Shown one piece after another: positions 33,897-42,200 of a stretch of 64,000 bases of DNA. The stretch is from Paenibacillus sp. (GTDB lineage: Bacteria > Bacillota > Bacilli > Paenibacillales > YIM-B00363). Below the pieces are notes generated by a model that was not told the origin of the DNA, did not search any database, and saw only the letters and a list, made by a program, of their open reading frames with translations. Every line of letters begins with the position of its first letter. Position 1 is the stretch's first letter. Made by a program: the position numbers and the translations under genes. Location of the stretch: NCBI RefSeq assembly GCF_031177825.1, contig NZ_JAPSKE010000011.1:62001-126000 (forward strand). Reading direction: 5' to 3'.

Positions 33897-35078
33897 ATGG
33901 CGGATTTCCAGCAATTGAAAGAAGAGTTCCTGCGTCTGTTCGGCGGACCGGCGGAAGGCATCCAAGGCTTCCACGCGCCGGGTCGCGTCAATCTGATCGG
34001 CGAGCACACGGATTACAACGGCGGATATGTGTTTCCGGCGGCGCTCACGTTCGGCACCGCGATGCTCGCGCGGCCGCGCGGCGATCGCTCGCTCGGCCTT
34101 GCATCGACGAACTTCCCGGGATCGGTGAAACATTTTTCCATAGACGAACTGGTCTATGACGAAGCGGACGACTGGATGAACTACCCGAAGGGGATGGCGG
34201 CGTTCCTGCAGCAAGAAGGCTTATCCTTCTCCCGCGGCTACGACGTCCTGTTCTCCGGGGCGATTCCGAACGGAGCGGGCCTCTCCTCCTCGGCGTCGAT
34301 CGAAGTCGTGACCGGCTTCGGCCTGATGGCGATGGAAGGCGTCGACCCGATCGACACCGTGAAGCTCGCGCTGCTCGCCCAGAAGGTCGAAAACCGATTC
34401 GTCGGCGTCAACTGCGGCATCATGGATCAGTTCGCCGTCGCGAACGGCAAGAAGGACCACGCGATCCTGCTCATGTGCGACACGCTCGAATACGACCTCG
34501 TGCCGTTCAACAGCGGCGCTTACAAGCTCGTCATCTCGAACACGAACAAGCGCCGAGGCCTCGTCGACTCCGAGTACAACACGCGCCGTTCGCAATGCGA
34601 GCAAGCGGTCCAGGCGCTGCAATCGCGCATTCCGGGCCTCAAATTACTCGGCGAGCTGACGCTCGCGCAATTCGAAGCGAACGAGGACGCGATCGTCGAC
34701 GCGGAAGTGCGCAAGCGGGCGCGCCACGTCGTCGAAGAGATCGACCGCGTGAAGCGGGCGGTGGCCGCGCTGCGCGAAGACGATCTGATCGGCTTCGGCG
34801 CCTTGATGAACGGCTCGCACGAGAGTCTGCGCGACTTGTACGAGGTCAGCTGCAAGGAACTCGACGTGCTCGTGGAAGAGGCGCGCGCCATCGAAGGCAC
34901 GCTCGGCTCCCGCATGACGGGCGCCGGCTTCGGCGGCTGCACGGTGTCGCTCGTGCATGAGGATTCGATCGAGAAATTTAAGGCGCAGGTCGGAAAGAAC
35001 TATACGGAGCGTACGGGACTCGCGGCGGCGTTCTACGTCGCGGATATCGGAGACGGGGTGAAAGCATGGCGGTCTTAG
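33897..35078 (+). CDS. galK: galactokinase
   Basis: This is a 393-residue GHMP kinase that phosphorylates galactose to galactose 1-phosphate. It has the galactokinase signature GRVNLIGEHTDYNGGYVFP (about residues 26-44), the ATP loop IPNGAGLSSSAS (about 123), and MTGAGFGGCTVSL near the C terminus. It is the first gene of galK-galE-galT. The -10 box TATACT (33847-33852) has a poor -35, suggesting activation by the divergent AraC regulator. It overlaps galE by 13 bp. Confidence 0.96.
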   Translation: MADFQQLKEEFLRLFGGPAEGIQGFHAPGRVNLIGEHTDYNGGYVFPAALTFGTAMLARPRGDRSLGLASTNFPGSVKHFSIDELVYDEADDWMNYPKGMAAFLQQEGLSFSRGYDVLFSGAIPNGAGLSSSASIEVVTGFGLMAMEGVDPIDTVKLALLAQKVENRFVGVNCGIMDQFAVANGKKDHAILLMCDTLEYDLVPFNSGAYKLVISNTNKRRGLVDSEYNTRRSQCEQAVQALQSRIPGLKLLGELTLAQFEANEDAIVDAEVRKRARHVVEEIDRVKRAVAALREDDLIGFGALMNGSHESLRDLYEVSCKELDVLVEEARAIEGTLGSRMTGAGFGGCTVSLVHEDSIEKFKAQVGKNYTERTGLAAAFYVADIGDGVKAWRS

Positions 35079-36067
35079 TAACGGGAGGAGCCGGATACAT
35101 CGGCTCGCATACGGTGGCGGAGCTGCTGGCGCTCGGCGAGGACGTCGTCGTCGTCGACAGCCTGGAGACGGGACATCGGGAAGCGGTGCTCGGAGGCAAG
35201 CTGTACGTCTGCGATCTTCGCGACGAGGCGGCCATGAAGAAGGTGTTCGCGGAAAACGATATCGACGCCGTCATCCACTTCGCCGCGAATTCGCTCGTCG
35301 GCGAGAGCATGACGAATCCGGGCAAATATTATCATAACAACGTATACGGCACGTTGTGTCTGCTCGAGCGGATGCAGGAAGCCGGCGTGAAGCGCATCGT
35401 CTTCTCGTCGACGGCGGCGACGTACGGCAATCCGGAGCGGGTGCCGATCGAAGAGAGCGACCGGACGGAGCCGACGAACGCGTACGGCGAGACGAAGCTC
35501 GCGATGGAGCGCATGATGCGATGGTTCGACACGGCGCACGGCATGAAGTACGTGTCGCTGCGGTACTTCAACGCGGCGGGCGCGCACGAAAGCGGCAAGA
35601 TCGGCGAAGACCATCAGCCCGAGACGCATCTCGTGCCGGTCGTGCTGCAGGTCGCGCTTGGGACACGCGAAGCGATCTCGATGTTCGGCGACGACTACCC
35701 GACGCCGGACGGCACGTGCATCCGCGATTATATCCACGTGCAGGACCTCGCCGACGCGCATGTGCTCGCGGTGAAGAAGCTGCGCGAGGGCGGCGAGAGC
35801 GGCGTGTATAATCTTGGAAGCGGACGCGGCTACTCCGTGCGCGAGGTCGTCGAGGTCGCGCGCCGCGTCACGGGCCGCCCGATCCCGGCGAAGGTCGAGC
35901 CGCGCCGCGCGGGCGACCCGGCCATTCTCGTCGCTTCGTCGGCGCGCACCGTAGCGGAGCTCGGCTGGCAGCCGAAGCGCGAGTCGCTCGAGGACATTAT
36001 CGCGAGCGCGTGGAGCTGGCATCAGGCGCATCCGAACGGCTACGGCGACGGAGGCGAGCGCTCATGA
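35066..36067 (+). CDS. galE: UDP-glucose 4-epimerase
   Basis: This is a 333-residue short-chain dehydrogenase-type enzyme that interconverts UDP-galactose and UDP-glucose. The NAD loop is GGAGYIGSHTVAEL. The active-site Ser/Thr region is FSSTAATYG, and the catalytic Tyr-x-x-x-Lys is in AYGETKLAMER. GDDYPTPDGTCIRDYIHV is the GalE family signature. It is coupled by overlaps with galK and galT (ATGA). Confidence 0.96.
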   Translation: MAVLVTGGAGYIGSHTVAELLALGEDVVVVDSLETGHREAVLGGKLYVCDLRDEAAMKKVFAENDIDAVIHFAANSLVGESMTNPGKYYHNNVYGTLCLLERMQEAGVKRIVFSSTAATYGNPERVPIEESDRTEPTNAYGETKLAMERMMRWFDTAHGMKYVSLRYFNAAGAHESGKIGEDHQPETHLVPVVLQVALGTREAISMFGDDYPTPDGTCIRDYIHVQDLADAHVLAVKKLREGGESGVYNLGSGRGYSVREVVEVARRVTGRPIPAKVEPRRAGDPAILVASSARTVAELGWQPKRESLEDIIASAWSWHQAHPNGYGDGGERS

Positions 36068-37629
36068 CGGCGGACGCGCGCGGCGGCATCGACGCCGCCT
36101 ACGAGGTCGAGCGGCTGCTGCAGTACGCGCTGCAGAAGCGGCTCATCGAGCCGCTCGACCTCGCGTATTCGCGCAACGCGCTGCTCGAGCTGCTCCGACT
36201 CGTCGAGCCGTACGCCGGCGCCGCGCCGGAGGAGGCGCTCGACTCGCCCGTCGAGCCGCTCGAGCGGCTGCTCGATTACGCGGCCGAAGCGGGCATCCTC
36301 GAGGAAAATACGCTGACGCATCGCGACCTGTTCGACACGCGGCTGATGGGCTGCCTCATGCCGCGGCCGTCCGAGGTCGTCCGGGAGTTCCGGAGTATCG
36401 CCGGCAGCGCCGACGTGCAGGCGGCGACCGACCGCTTCTACGCGATGTCGATCGACGCGGCGTACATTCGGATGGACCGCATCCGCCGCAATCTGTACTG
36501 GCGGACGCCGACGGACTTCGGCGAGCTCGAAATTACGGTGAACCTGTCCAAGCCGGAGAAGGATCCGCGGGAAATCGCGCTACTGAAGAACGCGCCGTCG
36601 GTCGCGTATCCGAAGTGTCTTCTGTGCGCGGACAACGTCGGCTACGCGGGACGGCTCAATCATCCGGCCCGGCAAAACCTGCGCGTCATCCCGCTGAAGC
36701 TGGACGGGGAGGATTGGTTTTTCCAATATTCGCCGTACGTGTATTACAACGAGCACAGCATCATTTTCCATAGCGGTCATGTGCCCATGCAAATATCGGA
36801 TCGGACGTTCGATCGGCTGCTCGACTTCCTCGACCAGTTCCCGCATTACTTCATCGGCTCGAACGCGGATTTGCCGATCGTCGGCGGATCGATCTTGAAC
36901 CACGATCACTTCCAGGGCGGACGCCATGCGTTCCCCGAGGAGAAGGCGCCGATCGCGCGGACGTTCGCGCATCCGGAGCTGCCGGACGTGCGGGCGGGTA
37001 TCGTGAAGTGGCCGATGTCCGTCGTGCGGCTCGTCTCGTTCAACCGGGTGCAGCTGCGCAAAGCCGCCGTTACGATGCTGGCCGCATGGCGGGCGTACAG
37101 CGACGAGTCGGCAGACATTCGCGCCTTCACCGGCGAGACGCCGCACAATACGATTACCCCGATCGCTCGGCTGACGGCGAACGGCGAATACGAGCTCGAT
37201 CTCGTGCTGCGTAACAACCGTACGACCGAGGAGCATCCGGAAGGGCTCTTCCACCCGCATCGCGAGTTGCACCACGTGAAGAAGGAAAACATCGGCCTGA
37301 TCGAGGTCATGGGACTCGCGGTGCTGCCGGGGCGGCTGAAGGAAGAGCTCGAAGCGATCGCCGCGCTGCTTACGGGGCAGTCCTCTGACGAAGCCTGGAG
37401 GGCGGACGCCGATCATGCGCTGCACAAGCATGCGGCTTGGATCGATCGGCTGCTCGACGCGCACGGAACGGCGCTGTCCGCATCGGACGCGGAGCGGCTA
37501 CTGCAGGACGAGGTCGGCGGCATCTTCCTTCGCGTCTTGACGGACGCGGGGGTGTATAAGCAAGACGAGAAGGGACAGGCGGCGTTCGCCGCGTTCCTCG
37601 CGTCGATGGGATATCGCGACAACCGGTAA
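36064..37629 (+). CDS. galT: UDP-glucose-hexose-1-phosphate uridylyltransferase, Firmicutes type
   Basis: This is a 521-residue GalT of the large class found in Bacilli (about 500 residues), unrelated in length to the E. coli form. The conserved active-site-like ILNHDHFQGGRHAFP replaces the HPH motif, and CLLCADNVGYAGR, PYVYYNEHSI and NTITPIAR are family landmarks. It moves UMP from UDP-glucose to galactose 1-phosphate, completing the Leloir pathway. The start at 36064 overlaps the galE stop and has GGAGGCGAG upstream; a longer frame from 36010 is inside galE. Confidence 0.94.
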   Translation: MTADARGGIDAAYEVERLLQYALQKRLIEPLDLAYSRNALLELLRLVEPYAGAAPEEALDSPVEPLERLLDYAAEAGILEENTLTHRDLFDTRLMGCLMPRPSEVVREFRSIAGSADVQAATDRFYAMSIDAAYIRMDRIRRNLYWRTPTDFGELEITVNLSKPEKDPREIALLKNAPSVAYPKCLLCADNVGYAGRLNHPARQNLRVIPLKLDGEDWFFQYSPYVYYNEHSIIFHSGHVPMQISDRTFDRLLDFLDQFPHYFIGSNADLPIVGGSILNHDHFQGGRHAFPEEKAPIARTFAHPELPDVRAGIVKWPMSVVRLVSFNRVQLRKAAVTMLAAWRAYSDESADIRAFTGETPHNTITPIARLTANGEYELDLVLRNNRTTEEHPEGLFHPHRELHHVKKENIGLIEVMGLAVLPGRLKEELEAIAALLTGQSSDEAWRADADHALHKHAAWIDRLLDAHGTALSASDAERLLQDEVGGIFLRVLTDAGVYKQDEKGQAAFAAFLASMGYRDNR

Positions 37630-37691
37630 ACGGCATGCATGATCCGCCCTCCCTCGCGAGATGCTAAGGGAAAAGTTGGAGGGTGGAGCGA

Positions 37692-37847
37692 ATGGATCCG
37701 CAAGACGTCATTCCGGGCCGGCGCGTCGAGATCGACGGCTTCGGCGAAGGCACGATCGTCGGCGGCGAAGACGACGAAGTCGAAATCGCCGTCTCCGAGG
37801 TCGAGACGGTGCGCGTCCGGCCGGAGAAGCTGGACCCGCCGGAGTGA
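37692..37847 (+). CDS. 51-residue acidic hypothetical protein
   Basis: This small ORF has a strong ribosome binding site (GGAGGGTGGAG). It encodes an acidic, beta-rich protein (PGRRVEIDGFGEGTIVGGED, then VRVRPEKLDPPE) that looks like a minimal KOW/SH3-type barrel. No family is recognised. It follows galT by 62 bp and precedes the hairpin in front of the CPBP gene. Confidence 0.6.
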   Translation: MDPQDVIPGRRVEIDGFGEGTIVGGEDDEVEIAVSEVETVRVRPEKLDPPE

Positions 37848-37852
37848 ATTCG

Positions 37853-37913
37853 AAGCCCCCGTTTGGTATGATTAGGAAGCTTTCTTACCTAATCGATATC
37901 GAACGGGGGTTTC
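37853..37913 (+). promoter_or_regulatory. hairpin that includes the ribosome binding site of the CPBP protease gene
   Basis: CCCCCGTT (37856-37863) pairs with AACGGGGG (37902-37909), with an inner ATTAG/CTAAT pair. The 3' arm GGGGG is the only Shine-Dalgarno candidate for ATG 37918. TTTC follows, so it could also end the upstream transcript. Either termination or control of translation is possible. Confidence 0.55.
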
Positions 37914-37917
37914 TTCG

Positions 37918-38814
37918 ATGTGGAAAACAACGGGCAAAGTGCTGCTCGCCGCGGTTCTGTTTCTTGTTCTGAATCTACTCGTCAGCGCGGGGATCGGCCT
38001 CGTCGCCGCGATCGCGGACGCGGCGCGGAACGCCGGAAACGTGACGCCCGAAAGCATTACGGAGCTGCTGCAGTCGAATCCATGGCTCCGAACCGCGTCC
38101 TTCGCTTTGAGCGCCGCAAGCGGCGTCGCGACGGCGGCGATTTTGTATTACGCTATGGAGCGGGAGCGGACGTGGACGCTCGGGTGGAGGCAGCGCGATT
38201 GGCTGCCGAAGGGGCTGCTCGGGTTGGCGCTCGGCGCGCTGTTGATCGTGCTGGCGTTCCTGATCGCGTGGATCGCGGGCGGCATCGCCGTCGTCGACGC
38301 CGTTCTGACGTCGGACGTCGTCGTCGCGCTGCTGTTCGACGTCGTTCTGTTCGCTTCCGTCGCCGTCGGGGAAGAGGTGTTCAGCCGAGGGTACGTGTAC
38401 GGAGTCGTCCGCCGGTCGGGCGGCGTCGTCGCCGCGGTGGTCGCGTCGTCGGCGCTGTTCGCGCTGTTCCATATGAACAACCCGGCCGTCCTGTCGAACG
38501 CGTTCCCGATGCTCAACCTCGTGCTCGCCGGCGTCATGCTGGCGCTGCTTCGCGAGTGGAGCGGCGGGCTGTGGGCGCCGATCGGCGCCCATCTGACGTG
38601 GAACTTCGTGCAGGGCGACGTGCTCGGCATGGCGGTGTCCGGCGTGGAGACGCCTTCGATTTTGCGGGTCGAGTCGCTGAACGACTTCGTGTCCGGCGGC
38701 GCCTTCGGCTTGGAGGGCAGCTTCGCGGTTACGCTCGTAACCGCGGGCGCATCGCTCTGGCTGGCGCTCGCGATCCGGAAGCGGGGGGCGTCCGCGTCGG
38801 CGGGGCTTTCCTAA
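37918..38814 (+). CDS. CPBP family intramembrane glutamic endopeptidase
   Basis: This is a 298-residue membrane protein with about eight hydrophobic segments. The Abi/CPBP catalytic motifs are present: GEEVFSRGYVYGVVRR (EExxxR), FALFHMNNPA (His) and GAHLTWNF (His-x-x-x-Asn). The family includes CAAX-prenyl protease homologues and bacteriocin self-immunity proteins; the substrate is unknown. No bacteriocin gene is seen nearby. The start is set by position just after the hairpin with the ribosome binding site. Confidence 0.88.
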   Translation: MWKTTGKVLLAAVLFLVLNLLVSAGIGLVAAIADAARNAGNVTPESITELLQSNPWLRTASFALSAASGVATAAILYYAMERERTWTLGWRQRDWLPKGLLGLALGALLIVLAFLIAWIAGGIAVVDAVLTSDVVVALLFDVVLFASVAVGEEVFSRGYVYGVVRRSGGVVAAVVASSALFALFHMNNPAVLSNAFPMLNLVLAGVMLALLREWSGGLWAPIGAHLTWNFVQGDVLGMAVSGVETPSILRVESLNDFVSGGAFGLEGSFAVTLVTAGASLWLALAIRKRGASASAGLS

Positions 38815-38845
38815 GCTGGTTTCTTACCGCTCAGGAGCAAGGAGG

Positions 38846-38879
38846 ACCGTCCGTGAATTCGGACGGTTCTTTTTCTTTT
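38846..38879 (+). terminator. rho-independent terminator
   Basis: ACCGTCCG pairs with CGGACGGT around a 6-nt loop, followed by TCTTTTTCTTTT. Confidence 0.88.
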
Positions 38880-38895
38880 GGCGTTGTCGGCGGCG

Positions 38896-39066
38896 AATGT
38901 AAAAGTGCAGGTATTCGGGCGGGAAAAAACGCGCGACGGCCGAATGCCTGCAAAAATACAGTTCATTCGGCCGGTTCGCTTCTCGGTAGGTGAGAATAGC
39001 TGCAGTTTTGCAGGCAGCGTGGCGTTTCGCGGTTGTTGAAGCATATATAACTGCACTTATGCAGGC
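38896..39066. repeat. cluster of four short TGCAG-type repeats in a 396-bp gap
   Basis: Four related 17-20-bp elements carry the pattern CTG-N-A-N(4-6)-TGCAGGC: 38896-38913, 38945-38964 (reversed), 38998-39016 and 39049-39066. In the last two the core is a near palindrome (CTGCA-N4-TGCAG). A GGCCGAATGCC/CATTCGGCC pairing surrounds the second. The rest of the gap (39067-39210) is AT-richer, with a partial cre-like AAGCGCTT palindrome near 39174, and probably holds the promoter of the next gene. Confidence 0.6.
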
Positions 39067-39210
39067 GGCGGGCGCGAAACCCGCATTTCGTCGAACAAGT
39101 AGACAAAGGTACAGAAAGTATATTTTCTACGATAGAGTTTGCTCGGTCGACCCTTTAGTATTTACATTGAAGAAAGCGCTTCATATTTGGGCGTAGGGGG
39201 AATCGGGCGA

Positions 39211-42200
39211 ATGGGCTTCGAGCGGAAGGCATGGATGGCGGCTGCGTTGGCGGCGTGCGTGTTGGCGACGGGGACGGCGGCCCCGGCGCCGGCGCAGGCA
39301 TCCGGGAAGGTGTCGCAGTCGACGGCGCTGGCATCGGGGACGGCGGCGCCGGATGAATCGGCGGTCGCGGCGATCGATACGGCGGAAGGGGGTGGGATGA
39401 CGATGGCGGCGTCGGAAGTCGCGGCGACGAGAGGCCCGCTTGCGGGGACGGACGGCTTGGGACGGACGCTCCCCGACTACCGGGCGACTTCGCTGCCCCG
39501 GGAGGAACGATCCGTCGGGGTGTTCTACGTCCTGTGGCACGGCTCGAACGATCATCGGGAGTACAAGAACATCTATAACAATTCGGAGGTGCTGGCGGCG
39601 GATCCGACGGCGCCGGACCGTCCCGACAGCGGGGCGTGGCCGGGGCCGGGACATTTCGCGTATTGGGGAGAGCCGTTGTTCGGTTATTACCGGTCCGACG
39701 ACGCTTGGGTCGTAAGGAAGCATATTCAGATGCTGTCCGACGCGGACGTCGATTACCTGCTGCTCGATACCTCCAACAATGAAATTTACAAGCCTCAAGC
39801 GGAATTGATCATGCGGACGATCGCGGAGTTTCAGCTGCAGGGGGGAGACGCCCCGCAGGTGGCTTTCATGACGCATACGAATTCTTCCGCGACGATGGAC
39901 GAAATTTACGAGACGTTTTATGCGGACGATGCGCCGTATCGTTTTCCAAGCACCTGGTTTTATTGGGACGGCAAGCCCCTCATTATGGGGGAGGCGCCTT
40001 CCGCGAAAGCGAGCGAGTTCTTCACGTTCCGGTACGCGCAGTGGCCGAACGAACCGAAGCAACCCGCGAACGGGTGGGACTGGATCAGCTTCGACCGCCC
40101 GCAGCGCATCAATTACAACGATCGAGGGGAGAAGGAGCAAATCTCCGTATCCGTCGCGCAAAACTCGGGCGAATCCGCGATATTCAGTTATACGGCTTGG
40201 TATAACCGGGACGATCCGCCGTCCAAGAGCCGGAACTATCATGACGGCGCCGAGGATGAGACGCCTGGCGCGGTCGATTACGGTCATAACATTCAAGAGC
40301 AATGGGATTATGCGATCGAACAAGATCCGAAGACGATTCTCGTGCTGGAGTGGAACGAATGGATCGCCGGGAACTGGGCGGCCCGCGCCAGCGATCCCCT
40401 CGTCTTCTACGACGTCGTGGATCAGCGCTGGAGCCGCGACATGGAACCGATGGCCGGCGGCTATGAGGACCATTATTATATGCAGCTCGTGCAAAACATC
40501 AGACGGTATAAAGGGGTACAGCCGCCCGCCGCGCCTACGCCGGGGAAGACGATCGACATCGACGGCGACTTCGGACAATGGAGCGACGTCGGCCCCGCGT
40601 ACAAAGACTATACGGGCGATACGGCGGCCAGACATCATGTCGGGACGGACCGCCTGATTTACCGCAACGAAACGGGACGGAACGATATCGACGTCATGAA
40701 AGTGACGGCGGACGACGCAAATCTATACTTCTACGTCCGAACCGTCGAGGAGCTGACTCCTTCGACCGATCCGAATTGGATGACGCTGCTCCTCAATGCG
40801 GACGGCGACGGAAGGACCGGATGGAACGGATACGACTACGCGTTGAATCGGACCGGCGTCGGGGACGGCGTAACGACGCTGGAGCGGAGCGGCGGCGGTT
40901 GGAGCTGGCAGACGGCGTCGGATCGAATCCGATATCGCGCCGCGGGGAACGAGCTGATGGCGGCGATTCCGAAGGCGGCTTTAAGCGGCTTATCCGATCC
41001 GCTGCGGCTGGAGTTTAAGTGGGCCGATCATTGGCGGAACGACGACAGCGTCCTTGACTTCTATCAGTATGGCGACGCGGCGCCGGAGGGCCGATTCAAC
41101 TTCGTGTTTGACGCGGGGGTTCACCCGGCTCGGGTCGAGCAGGCGCCGCAGGCGGTATCGGAGATCCCGGCCGCAAGCGACGGGTTTTTCCGGATCGAGG
41201 ACCACGACCATTCGCCGGAATACAAAGCATTCGTTCATCCGAACCCGAGCGGGTGGGTGACCGTACCGGATGCGGCCAGCTCGGGGGGCTCTTATTCCTA
41301 CGTGCACAACCCGGAGGCGAGGGCGGACAATCATTTCCGCAACTTCGTCCGCGCGGGCTTCGACGGGCACAGCGTTCGATGGGGCACGGTCAAAGCGCCG
41401 GACGGCGCGGAGGCCGAAATTTTCATCGACGGACTGTCGCAAGGGGTCGTAAACCTGTATAGTCCGACGGTCGAAAAGCAGGCGGTCGCTTTCGAAAAGT
41501 ACGGACTGCCGGAAGGTCGCCACGAAATCATGGTCGTTTGGCTTCCGCAAAGCGGCACGTATTCCCACGATTATTTCGAATACGGCCGCGGAAGCGTCGA
41601 AGCGCCGCCCCAGCCGGCAGGGAACATCGCGCTGCAAGCGTACGCCGAGGCGTCTTCGTTCGAGCCGGAGAAGTTTTTCGCGGCGAACGCCGCGCAGGCG
41701 AACGACGGCGACCCGAGCACCTATTGGCGCGCCGGCGGGACGGCCGGGGAATGGCTGGAGCTTCGGTTCGGCAGAGCCGTATCGTTCGATACCGTCGAGC
41801 TGCTGCCGAAAATGGATCGGTCGACGATCGCCGAGTACGAGGTTCAAGTGTGGGACGGCTCGGGGTGGTCGGCCGCAGCCTTCGGCGGCACATTGACGGA
41901 GCGGACGACGCTCTCGATCGCGGCCGTCGCGACGGATCGGGTCAGACTGCATATTCCGTCCAGCGTCGGAGGAGCGCCCGAGTTGTATGAATTCCGGGTG
42001 TCGCACAGCGCCTCCCCGGGCGGAGAGCCCGCCGGACCGCGCACGAACTGGGAGTTTAAGACGAACGCGGAAGGCTGGAGCGGCGCGGGAGGGCTCGAAG
42101 CGATCGGTTGGAAGAGCGGCGGAGCGATCGCGGGCGGCGTTACCGGCGCAAGCGCGCGGCTCGTCTCGCCGGATGCGCTGAACGTTTCGGCCGACGACTA

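Noticed and set aside
39170-39190. CcpA cre site before the large glycosidase gene
   Set aside because: AAGCGCTT fits the centre, but the outer TG/CA positions do not match, so I do not call it.
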